Below are positions 1 to 4,867 of a stretch of 6,492 nucleotides of DNA, in pieces. The stretch comes from DATDOO01 sp035293245 (GTDB lineage Bacteria > Pseudomonadota > Gammaproteobacteria > Methylococcales > Methylococcaceae). Under the pieces are notes generated by a model. That model saw nothing but the letters and a program-made list of their open reading frames with translations. It was not told the origin of the DNA and searched no databases. Location of the stretch: assembly GCA_035293245.1 (NCBI GenBank), contig DATDOO010000226.1:1-6492 (forward strand). The letters are read 5' to 3'. Position numbers and translations under genes: made by a program. Each line of letters opens with the position of its first letter. Position 1 is the stretch's first letter.

Positions 1-415
1 GGTGGCGGGCGGTGCCGATGTGGCGCCGCAACTGCGCGCGGGCCGCTTCCAGCCGCGCTTCCAGTATGCGGCGGGCGGGTTCCAGCACGCTTTCCCCGCC
101 GGCAAATCCCGCCACGCACACTTCCAGATCGCGCGCCGGACTGGTCAGGCGCGCCAGGCGGGCGAATTCTTCCTGGAAACGCCGGACGCGCCGCTCGGTG
201 AATACGGCGTCGAATTGCCCCAGGAGACTGCGGATGCGCCGCACCGCCACACGGTAGTCGTGCAGGGTCTCGCCGCTTTCGCCGCCGAGCAGCGCGGTCT
301 CATGCCGGGACAGGGTGTCGCTCAGAGCGCCGAGGCAAGCCTTGAGCGCGCGGTCGGCGCGCTCGCCGAGGCCGGGCGATGGAAGGGGGCGCGGATCGGC
401 GCGTTCCATCGGCAT
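1..415 (-). CDS. CHAD-domain protein, N-terminal part (runs off left edge)
   Basis: Translating the minus strand from the ATG at 415 gives 138 open codons to the window edge. Residues about 20-138 read as a CHAD domain: helical, rich in Arg, with the hallmark H-D-Y-R-V-A-V-R-R-I-R segment at residues 52-62 (His52) and the second conserved block L-A-R-L-T-S-P-A-R-D-L-E-V at 87-99. CHAD domains are alpha-helical modules with conserved basic residues and His, and several bind inorganic polyphosphate. No CYTH domain precedes it, so this is a CHAD-only type as far as visible. The start is 7 bases after the regA stop, which implies co-transcription with regBA. An in-frame ATG at 409 and a TTG at 421 are alternatives; no clear Shine-Dalgarno decides. 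Family call is fairly sure; cellular role is unknown. Confidence 0.82.
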   Translation of the reverse strand, partial: MPMERADPRPLPSPGLGERADRALKACLGALSDTLSRHETALLGGESGETLHDYRVAVRRIRSLLGQFDAVFTERRVRRFQEEFARLARLTSPARDLEVCVAGFAGGESVLEPARRILEARLEAARAQLRRHIGTARH

Positions 416-422
416 GGGCAAG

Positions 423-977
423 TCATTCGCGCACGGGGCGCTTGTCCAGCTTGCGCTGCAGGGTGCGGCGGTGCATGCCTAAAGAGCGGGCGGCGGCGGA
501 GATGTTGCCGTCATGCTCCATCAGTACCTTGTGCAGGTGCTCCCACTCCAGCCGGCGCACGGAGAGGGGGCGCTCCTTGATGCTCACGCTGGCGTCGCCT
601 TCGTCCCGGTGCAGGGCGGCGACGATTTCGTCGGCATCCGCCGGCTTGGTGAGATAGTGAATGGCGCCGAGCTTGATGGCTTCGACCGCGGTGGCGATGC
701 TGGCAAAGCCGGTGAGAACCACGACGCGGGTGTTGCTGTCCAGTTCGACGAGTTTTTCGACCAGCACCAGCCCGGATTCGTGGCCGATGCGCAGGTCGAT
801 CACCGCATATTCCGGTTCGTACTCGTCCGCCAGCGCCATGGCCGTCTGCCCGTCCAGCGCGACGTGCACCTCGAACTGGCGTTTTTCCAGCGCGGCCCTG
901 AGCACATCGCAAAAGACCGGATCGTCGTCCACCAAGAGCAGTGTGGGTCTTTCCGTGATGGCGTCAGTCGTGTCCAC
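423..977 (-). CDS. regA: RegA/PrrA/ActR/RoxR-family redox response regulator
   Basis: This 184-residue protein has a receiver domain (about 11-125) joined to a C-terminal Fis-type helix-turn-helix. Visible receiver residues are the acidic pocket D17-D18-D19, phospho-acceptor D61 (V-I-D-L-R), T89 and K111 (L-T-K-P). The end, N-I-S-A-A-A-R-S-L-G-M-H-R-R-T-L-Q-R-K-L (158-177), is the highly conserved DNA-recognition helix of the RegA family, and 184 aa matches the family. The linker lacks the polyproline run known from Rhodobacter RegA. In this family the phosphorylated protein controls respiration, electron-transport and redox-balance genes. I start it at GTG 977, not the upstream ATG at 999-1001, because GGAGG lies 6 bases before GTG and the ATG has no ribosome-binding site. 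It overlaps the end of regB by 14 bases, suggesting translational coupling. Confidence 0.95.
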   Translation of the reverse strand: MDTTDAITERPTLLLVDDDPVFCDVLRAALEKRQFEVHVALDGQTAMALADEYEPEYAVIDLRIGHESGLVLVEKLVELDSNTRVVVLTGFASIATAVEAIKLGAIHYLTKPADADEIVAALHRDEGDASVSIKERPLSVRRLEWEHLHKVLMEHDGNISAAARSLGMHRRTLQRKLDKRPVRE

Positions 978-2310
978 GCGGCGCCTCCGGCTTCTTGGCA
1001 TTGGCGAGCAGCGGTACGGAAATGCGCGTCAAGGTGCCGCCGCCCGGCTGAGCGCTCATTTCGATGGTGCCGCCGAGCCGCTCAACGGTGGCATGCGCCA
1101 GGAAAAGCCCCACGCCCAGCCCTTGCGACTTGGTGGAAAGCGGCGCCTTGCCCAGCCGGGCGGAAATTTCCGGACGGATGCCCGGCCCCCGGTCGAGAAT
1201 TTCGATCACCACCCGCTGCCGGTTCCAGCGGGCTTCGAGGGCGATGAATTCCGGCGAGACGTCGGCGGCGTTGTTGAGGATATTGACCAGCGCGTGCGTC
1301 AAGGTGCGCTCGGCCAGGATGGGCGGGGGAGGACGGAACCCTTCCGCGCGGTAATCCAGCGGCGTGTCCGGGCGCTGTTCGCGCCACTGGGCGGCCACCT
1401 CGTCCAGATAACGATTCACCGCCATCTTGCTGCCTTCCACCGCACGCAACTCCCCCGCCGAGGCGGACATCACCGACAGGGCATCCTTGCAACGATCCAC
1501 CTGGGAACGGAGGATGCGCGCCTTTTTGCGCAGGTCGGCGAATGCCTCGCCGGAATAATCCTGCTCCAGATCCTTGAGCAGGATGGCCATGGTGCCGAGC
1601 GGTGTGCCCATTTCATGCGCCGCGCCCGCGGCCAAAGTGCCGAGGGCGACCACGCGCTCGTTGCGCAGGAAGCTCTCGCGGGCCTCGGCCAGGCGACGCT
1701 GCTGCTCACGCAGGGTGGAGGCCATCTCCACGACGAAATACGCCACCACGCCGGCGCTGAACACAAAGCCGAACCACATGCCGAAGGTGTGCAATTCCAG
1801 ATGGCGGTGTTCCATGACCGCCTGCATCTCCGCCGGCATGCCCTGGATCGTCATTTCCGGGTGCAAGTCGGGCAGGGGCCGGTAATAGCCCAAGAGCGCG
1901 GTGTAGCAAGCCGCCGAGAAAACCACCAGGTACCAGGTATAGGTATGCGGCAGGATGGTCGCGGCGATGATCAGCGGCAGGAGAAAGAACCAGGCGATCG
2001 GATTGGTAGCGCCGCCGGTGAAATACAGCATCGCCGTCATGGCGAGAATGTCGATTCCCAACTGCACCATCAACTCGAACTCGGTCACCGGCACGTCGGC
2101 GTCCAGGCGGATCTTGGTCAGCCAGTTGGCGGCGTAATAGACGGACAGCACGCCCCACAGCGGCGCGGTCTGCAGATGGATGTTCAGCCCCCAGACGGAC
2201 AGCAGCAGCACCAGCACCACGCCGCCCAGGACGAAGTTGCGCAGCACGAACAGCCAGTGCAGGTTTTTACGGGTCGGGGCATCGGCGGAAAGTACGGCGG
2301 AGTGTTCCAT
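964..2310 (-). CDS. regB: RegB/PrrB/RoxS-family redox-sensing membrane histidine kinase
   Basis: From the ATG at 2310 this is a 448-residue sensor kinase. Six membrane segments fill about residues 15-198. The loop between segments 3 and 4 carries G-G-A-T-N-P-I (99-105), the family's quinone-binding heptapeptide, usually ending NPF. The H-box A-A-H-E-M-G-T-P-L holds phospho-acceptor His232. Cys274, in Q-V-D-R-C, lies 42 residues later, close to the spacing between H225 and the redox-active Cys265 of Rhodobacter capsulatus RegB. The ATPase domain shows N-box N-I-L-N-N-A-A-D (343-350), G1 D-R-G-P-G-I (373-378) and G2 G-L-G-V-G-L (397-402). The kinase should sit in the inner membrane and phosphorylate RegA. 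The frame is open 42 codons further upstream, but that extension would cross the box at 2387-2404 and has no membrane or family character. No strong Shine-Dalgarno precedes the chosen ATG. Confidence 0.93.
   Translation of the reverse strand: MEHSAVLSADAPTRKNLHWLFVLRNFVLGGVVLVLLLSVWGLNIHLQTAPLWGVLSVYYAANWLTKIRLDADVPVTEFELMVQLGIDILAMTAMLYFTGGATNPIAWFFLLPLIIAATILPHTYTWYLVVFSAACYTALLGYYRPLPDLHPEMTIQGMPAEMQAVMEHRHLELHTFGMWFGFVFSAGVVAYFVVEMASTLREQQRRLAEARESFLRNERVVALGTLAAGAAHEMGTPLGTMAILLKDLEQDYSGEAFADLRKKARILRSQVDRCKDALSVMSASAGELRAVEGSKMAVNRYLDEVAAQWREQRPDTPLDYRAEGFRPPPPILAERTLTHALVNILNNAADVSPEFIALEARWNRQRVVIEILDRGPGIRPEISARLGKAPLSTKSQGLGVGLFLAHATVERLGGTIEMSAQPGGGTLTRISVPLLANAKKPEAPRGHD
984..988 (-). 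promoter_or_regulatory. Shine-Dalgarno sequence that sets the regA GTG start
   Basis: The minus strand reads GGAGG here, followed by a 6-base spacer and GTG at 977-975. It lies within the last codons of regB. The ATG 24 bases further upstream has no purine-rich sequence before it, so this site decides the start. Confidence 0.8.
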
Positions 2311-2342
2311 AAGCAGCGCGTGGGTCGATCGGCTAGGGGAAA

Positions 2343-2372
2343 ATGATGCCCAGCCGCCGCGCCCTTGTCCAA
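2343..2372 (-). promoter_or_regulatory. candidate sigma70-like promoter of regBA
   Basis: On the minus strand TTGGAC (2372-2367) and CATCAT (2348-2343) are separated by 18 bases and resemble -35 and -10 elements. This would start transcription near 2336, about 26 bases before the regB ATG. The match is moderate and no transcript data support it. The RegA-like box at 2387-2404 would be centred about 60 bases upstream of that start. Confidence 0.4.
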
Positions 2373-2384
2373 CGGCGGCGCGGC
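2353..2384. repeat. GC-rich inverted repeat with two alternative pairings
   Basis: GCCGCCG (2353-2359) pairs perfectly with CGGCGGC (2373-2379). Shifted by a few bases, GCCGCGC (2356-2362) pairs perfectly with GCGCGGC (2378-2384). The two 7-bp stems exclude each other. The element lies between the regB start and the first RegA-like box and covers the candidate -35 of regB. It has no T-tract on either side, so it is not an obvious intrinsic terminator. It may be a DNA-level protein site or simply GC-rich composition. Confidence 0.45.
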
Positions 2385-2386
2385 TC

Positions 2387-2404
2387 TGCGACAATTTGCC
2401 GCAT
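2387..2404 (+). promoter_or_regulatory. RegA-type binding box 1 (shared by regB and sRNA1)
   Basis: TGCGACAATTTGCCGCAT is an imperfect palindrome (GCGAC...GCCGC; on the minus strand GCGGC-N5-GTCGC). It recurs at 2581-2598 with one difference. It resembles the consensus I recall for RegA/RegR sites, GNG(A/G)C(A/G)TTNNGNCGC, with one deviation. Its centre is about -43 from the predicted plus-strand start near 2439, where class II activators bind, and about -60 from the candidate regB start. The neighbouring regBA genes make autoregulation likely. Binding is inferred. Confidence 0.7.
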
Positions 2405-2426
2405 TTTTTCCCGACAAAATCGCTGT

Positions 2427-2432
2427 TAGGAT
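2427..2432 (+). promoter_or_regulatory. -10 element of the sRNA1 promoter
   Basis: TAGGAT occupies positions 41-46 counted from the first base of box 1. The base run at the -35 position (2404-2409) is only T's, a poor -35, as expected for an activator-dependent promoter. Transcription would begin at about 2439-2441. The identical geometry in the second unit (TATCCT at positions 41-46 of box 2) is the main support. Confidence 0.55.
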
Positions 2433-2497
2433 TCACCCTAACTCTTCAGGCCCATCCCGCTGGATGCTGGTGGACAGATGATGAAGTTGTACGTTTG

Positions 2498-2516
2498 TTA
2501 TCCTCCTCCTTGATAA
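2498..2516 (+). promoter_or_regulatory. hairpin displaying an anti-Shine-Dalgarno loop in sRNA1
   Basis: A 5-bp stem, TTATC (2498-2502) with GATAA (2512-2516), encloses the loop CTCCTCCTT. In RNA the loop is an almost pure C/U stretch complementary to AAGGAGGAG. It sits directly before the terminator stem. The last two stem bases (AA, 2515-2516) could instead pair with the terminator's first T's. Confidence 0.55.
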
Positions 2517-2566
2517 GGCGGGTTCACTACGGCTTACCTCCCCGACAGTGACCCCGCCTTTTCTTT
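2515..2566 (+). terminator. intrinsic terminator of sRNA1
   Basis: GGCGGGTTCACT (2517-2528) pairs with AGTGACCCCGCC (2547-2558) in 11 of 12 positions, with one T/C mismatch. The stem can be extended by AA/TT at its base. It is followed directly by TTTTCTTT (2559-2566). The 18-base loop carries ACCTCCCC. The T-tract lies on the plus strand only, so it ends a plus-strand transcript although no plus-strand protein gene exists here. Confidence 0.8.
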
Positions 2567-2580
2567 GTCCGTCGCATGGA

Positions 2581-2598
2581 TGCGACAATTTGCCACAT
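2581..2598 (+). promoter_or_regulatory. RegA-type binding box 2
   Basis: TGCGACAATTTGCCACAT repeats box 1 with 17 of 18 bases identical, 194 bases further on. Similarity continues into the following spacer, where ACAAATCGGCT here corresponds to ACAAAATCGCT in unit 1. The surrounding DNA otherwise differs, so the box and spacing appear to be kept by selection or by an old duplication. It has no minus-strand gene to serve at short range, which points to the plus-strand RNA. Confidence 0.7.
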
Positions 2599-2620
2599 TC
2601 CGCAACAAATCGGCTTCCGC

Positions 2621-2626
2621 TATCCT
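2621..2626 (+). promoter_or_regulatory. -10 element of the sRNA2 promoter
   Basis: TATCCT lies 41-46 bases from the start of box 2, the same distance as TAGGAT from box 1. The -35 position (2598-2603, TTCCGC) is poor, as expected for an activator-dependent promoter with the box centred near -43. The predicted start is near 2633. Confidence 0.55.
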
Positions 2627-2666
2627 TTTCCCCAAGCTAAGGTTCCAGAGTCCTCAAGCTGCGGCG

Positions 2667-2682
2667 GCACAATCCATTGTGC
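2667..2682 (+). repeat. inverted repeat (RNA hairpin) in sRNA2
   Basis: GCACAAT (2667-2673) and ATTGTGC (2676-2682) are perfect reverse complements separated by CC. In RNA the innermost pairs would open, giving a 5- to 6-bp stem with a small loop just before the C/U-rich motif. Confidence 0.6.
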
Positions 2683-2711
2683 TCTGATTCCTCCTCTCAT
2701 TGATCTGGCTC

Positions 2712-2744
2712 GCCCGGGCAGCGCAAGCTCCCCGGGCTTTTTTT
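2712..2744 (+). terminator. strong intrinsic terminator of sRNA2
   Basis: GCCCGGG (2712-2718) pairs perfectly with CCCGGGC (2731-2737). Inside, after a C/C mismatch, AGC (2720-2722) pairs with GCT (2727-2729) around a GCAA tetraloop. Seven T's follow (2738-2744). On the minus strand the hairpin has no T-tract, so it is a poor intrinsic terminator for the rlpA operon, though its stem may still slow RNA polymerase. Confidence 0.87.
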
Positions 2745-2765
2745 GCGCCCGCTTCGGCCTCCCCG

Positions 2766-3689
2766 TCACTGCTCCAGACGCTGCCCGTTGCCATCGATGA
2801 GATGGGCGCTGTAGATGCCGCTTTGCGCCAGTTGCCGGCGCACCCGCTCGGCTTCTTCGCGCGAGGCGAGCGGCCCGACCTGGACGCGATGATAATTGCC
2901 GCCCGGTACGACCCGTGCCGCCACATCCGGCACGCGGATCAGGTCGCGCAGCTTGCGGGCGTTGTCCGGGTTGGCGAAAGCGCCGGCCTGCACGTAATAC
3001 CCGCCGTTGGAAACCACCGCGGGCTTGGCGGGTTCGGGAGCCGCAGACGGAGACGCGGCGGCCAGCGGGGTGATGACGGGTTCGGCGCGGGCGATGGGCA
3101 CGATGGTGACGCCGTTGCCCACGGCGATGGGCGCGTTGGCGGGCAATCGGCCGTGCGTCTGCAGCCATTCGTAGGGATCGATGGCGCGCACTTCCACCGG
3201 CGCGGTGCCGGGGCCGTCGATGCCGAGTTTCCACGCCGCGACGTAGGACAGGTCGATGACGCGATCCCCGACGAAAGGGCCGCGATCGTTGATGCGCACG
3301 ATCACCTTGCGGCCGTTGCTCAGGTTGGTCACCTCGGCGTAGGTGGGCAACGGCAGGCTCTTGTGCGCGGCGGTCATGGCGTACATGTCGTAGGTTTCGC
3401 GCGTCGAGGTGAGCTTGTCGTGAAAGCCGGGGCCGTACCAGGATGCCAGTCCGCGCTCGACGAAATTCCGGCTGTCGGGCAGGACGACGTAACGCTTGCC
3501 GAACACCTCGTAGGACGGCGGATTGCCGTAGGCGCTTTTGGGTTCGATCTTGGGCACGGCGTCGGGAATGGCGCTCAGATCCCGTCCGACCGGTGCTACG
3601 GGCGGTTTTTTGCCCGGCGTACCGCAGCCGGACAGCAGGACAGGCAGAAAAACCAGCGCGATCAGTGCAATGGCGGAGCGATGGGTCAT
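2766..3689 (-). CDS. rlpA: RlpA septal-ring lipoprotein / lytic transglycosylase with SPOR domain
   Basis: This 307-residue protein opens with a lipoprotein signal ending L-L-S-G-C (Cys22); no Asp follows the Cys, so outer-membrane placement is expected. The double-psi beta-barrel domain spans about 79-170, with residues matching those important in Pseudomonas aeruginosa RlpA: E98, H109 (T-A-A-H-K) and D135 (N-D-R-G-P-F). The usual T-A-N-G-E is replaced by T-S-T-R-E. A Pro/Ala-rich linker leads to a SPOR domain (about 229-300; Y-Y-V-Q-A-G-A-F), which binds denuded glycan at division sites. In Pseudomonas the family cleaves such glycan strands; in E. coli RlpA lacks that activity. The ATG overlaps the mltB stop as ATGA. 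AGAGAGG lies about 6 bases before it, in a hairpin loop. It is the last gene of this operon. Confidence 0.95.
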   Translation of the reverse strand: MTHRSAIALIALVFLPVLLSGCGTPGKKPPVAPVGRDLSAIPDAVPKIEPKSAYGNPPSYEVFGKRYVVLPDSRNFVERGLASWYGPGFHDKLTSTRETYDMYAMTAAHKSLPLPTYAEVTNLSNGRKVIVRINDRGPFVGDRVIDLSYVAAWKLGIDGPGTAPVEVRAIDPYEWLQTHGRLPANAPIAVGNGVTIVPIARAEPVITPLAAASPSAAPEPAKPAVVSNGGYYVQAGAFANPDNARKLRDLIRVPDVAARVVPGGNYHRVQVGPLASREEAERVRRQLAQSGIYSAHLIDGNGQRLEQ

Positions 3690-4861
3690 GGCGTACCTCT
3701 CTGTACGCCACCCTCCGGGCCGCCTGGCAGCGGTGCAAATCGGCTTTCCTGCCGATTTGTCATGGACGACGCGGATCCATGCCGCTGGCGGATGGCCTGG
3801 GCCAGTTCGTGCACGGCCATGGCATACAGCGGACTGTGGTTGTAACGGGTGATGACGTAGAAGTTCTGCAAGGTCAGCCAGTGGCCGGGGCCGTCGAGTT
3901 CGTCCATTTGCAGCAGCTTGACCGGGGTGTCTCCCGCCAGGGTTGCGGGGGTGGTCACCCCTTTTTGCCGGGCTTCGGCGGCGGAATGGTCGGGTTTGGG
4001 TTCGCTGTCCAGCAGGCTCCGCCACGCCGCGCCCTTGACCTGGGCGGGAAAAGCCACCGGCGCGCCGTTCTGCCAGCCGTGGGCGGCGAAGTAACTGGCG
4101 ACGCTGGCGACGGCGTCGCCGGGATTGGTCCAGATGTCGCGCTTGGCATCGCCGTCGAGATCGGCGGCAAAACGGCGAAAGCTGCTGGGCATGAATTGCG
4201 GTAAGCCCATCGCTCCGGCGTAGGAGCCTTTCGGGGAGAGCGGGTCGATGCGTTCCTCGCGGCACAGCAGCAGGAAGTTTTCCAGTTCGGAACGGAAGAA
4301 CGCGCCGCGCCTGGGATGGAAAAAACCCAAGGTGGCCAGGGCGTCCATGACCCGATAGCTGCCGGTGTTGCGGCCGTAAGAGGTTTCCACGCCGAGGATG
4401 GCGACCAGATATTCGGGCGGGACGCCGTAGCGCGCCGACGCCTGTTGCAACATCGGGGCGTACTGGCTCCAGAAACGCGCGCCGTCCTGGATGCGCGTCT
4501 CGGTCAGGAACAGTTGCCGGTAGGCGTGCCAGGGCTTGGCCTCGGCGGGCCTGGCTATGGCGTCGAGGATCTTGCGCTGGGGCTGGGTCTGGCCGAACTG
4601 GCGGTTCAGCGCGTCCGGATCGAAGCCGTGCTTGTGCGCCATCTCCTGAATGAAACTTTTCACTTCCACCAGGGCGGGCAGGTTGGCGGTCAAGGACGGC
4701 GGAGCCGGCGCGGCGGGCACCTCGACCGGCGCGGCCACGGGTGGCGGCGGGCTGGCGGGCGCAGCGGCGCGCGGCGCGGCGCGCTGTCCGGAAGTGGCGC
4801 AACCGCTGGAGGCGCCGAGGATGGCGATACACGCCAACAGGAGAGAGGTACGGCGTTTCAA
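3686..4861 (-). CDS. mltB: membrane-bound lytic murein transglycosylase B (GH103)
   Basis: The 391-residue protein cleaves the MurNAc-GlcNAc bond of peptidoglycan to form 1,6-anhydro ends. A signal peptide at 1-20 ends A-S-S-G-C (Cys21), a lipobox-like site with a poor -3 residue. A Pro/Ala-rich linker follows (about 27-57), then the SLT_2-type catalytic domain from about 60. Catalytic Glu159 lies in G-V-E-T-S-Y-G-R. The conserved G-S-Y-A-G-A-M-G-L-P-Q-F-M-P-S-S-F (212-228) and D-L-D-G-D segments are present. The start is TTG at 4861-4859: the rodA stop, in the same frame, lies 6 bases upstream, no ATG occurs until codon 75, and only TTG keeps the signal peptide. No Shine-Dalgarno is visible, so translation probably relies on coupling to rodA. 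It overlaps rlpA by 4 bases. Confidence 0.95.
   Translation of the reverse strand: MKRRTSLLLACIAILGASSGCATSGQRAAPRAAAPASPPPPVAAPVEVPAAPAPPSLTANLPALVEVKSFIQEMAHKHGFDPDALNRQFGQTQPQRKILDAIARPAEAKPWHAYRQLFLTETRIQDGARFWSQYAPMLQQASARYGVPPEYLVAILGVETSYGRNTGSYRVMDALATLGFFHPRRGAFFRSELENFLLLCREERIDPLSPKGSYAGAMGLPQFMPSSFRRFAADLDGDAKRDIWTNPGDAVASVASYFAAHGWQNGAPVAFPAQVKGAAWRSLLDSEPKPDHSAAEARQKGVTTPATLAGDTPVKLLQMDELDGPGHWLTLQNFYVITRYNHSPLYAMAVHELAQAIRQRHGSASSMTNRQESRFAPLPGGPEGGVQRGTP
3690..3709 (-). promoter_or_regulatory. hairpin carrying the rlpA ribosome-binding site in its loop
   Basis: Immediately before the rlpA ATG, the minus strand reads GGCGTAC, a 6-base loop AGAGAG, then GTACGCC: a perfect 7-bp inverted repeat. 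The Shine-Dalgarno sequence AGAGAGG falls in the loop plus the first stem base, and the stem ends directly against the start codon. The bases also encode the last residues of MltB. Ribosomes finishing mltB would melt it, giving a simple means of coupling. Confidence 0.6.
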
Positions 4862-4867
4862 GGTGAT

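Larger units (their letters stand above)
2439..2566 (+). ncRNA. predicted RegA-controlled small RNA 1 with anti-Shine-Dalgarno loops
   Basis: The predicted transcript of about 128 bases runs from the box 1 promoter to an intrinsic terminator. Visible structures in order are: a short 5' hairpin CATCC-CGCT-GGATG (2453-2466); a less structured middle; a hairpin TTATC/GATAA (2498-2516) whose 9-base loop is CTCCTCCTT; and the terminator, whose loop contains ACCTCCCC (2536-2543). Both loop motifs complement Shine-Dalgarno sequences (GGAGG), as in trans-acting sRNAs such as the CcsR RNAs of Rhodobacter sphaeroides, which expose CCUCCUCCC. The likely role is repression of translation of several mRNAs under the redox state read by RegB/RegA. 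A 10-11 codon reading frame at 2478-2513 inside it might be translated. Exact ends are estimates and targets are unknown. Confidence 0.62.
2633..2744 (+). ncRNA. predicted RegA-controlled small RNA 2, sibling of sRNA1
   Basis: The predicted transcript of about 112 bases runs from the box 2 promoter to a strong intrinsic terminator. It contains a hairpin GCACAAT/ATTGTGC (2667-2682). CAGAG (2646-2650) can pair with CTCTG (2682-2686) around it. An apparently unpaired stretch then carries TTCCTCCTCTC (2688-2698), an anti-Shine-Dalgarno motif like that of sRNA1. No ATG occurs in the body, so it is not a peptide gene. The body otherwise differs from sRNA1: the pair share promoter design and the C/U motif rather than overall sequence, which would allow partly different targets. 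The 3' end points toward rlpA, stopping 22 bases short of its stop codon. Confidence 0.62.

Noticed and set aside
325..426. Short minus-strand frame beginning at the ATGA overlap with the regA stop (start at 426)
   Set aside because: It is out of frame with the CHAD domain and meets a stop after about 34 codons.
978..1001. Upstream ATG of regA (8 extra residues)
   Set aside because: No ribosome-binding site precedes it, whereas the GTG at 977 has GGAGG at 6 bases.
661..2346. Plus-strand open frame of 561 codons opposite regA and regB
   Set aside because: It is rich in His, Gln and Arg, matches no family I know, and lies antisense to clear regA and regB coding sequence.
2353..2384. GC-rich inverted repeat as an intrinsic terminator
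   Set aside because: No T-tract follows the stem on either strand, and it lies between divergent promoters rather than after a gene.
2311..2436. 42-codon N-terminal extension of regB
   Set aside because: It would cover box 1 and the candidate regB promoter, has no family resemblance, and the ATG at 2310 places the first membrane segment at the usual distance.
2180..2551. Plus-strand open frame of 123 codons covering the regB start and sRNA1
   Set aside because: It runs through box 1, the -10 element and into the terminator, and starts inside regB. The sequence has no protein character.
2576..2800. Plus-strand open frame of 74 codons covering sRNA2
   Set aside because: It crosses box 2, the -10 element, the full terminator and the end of rlpA. 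No Shine-Dalgarno or family resemblance is seen.
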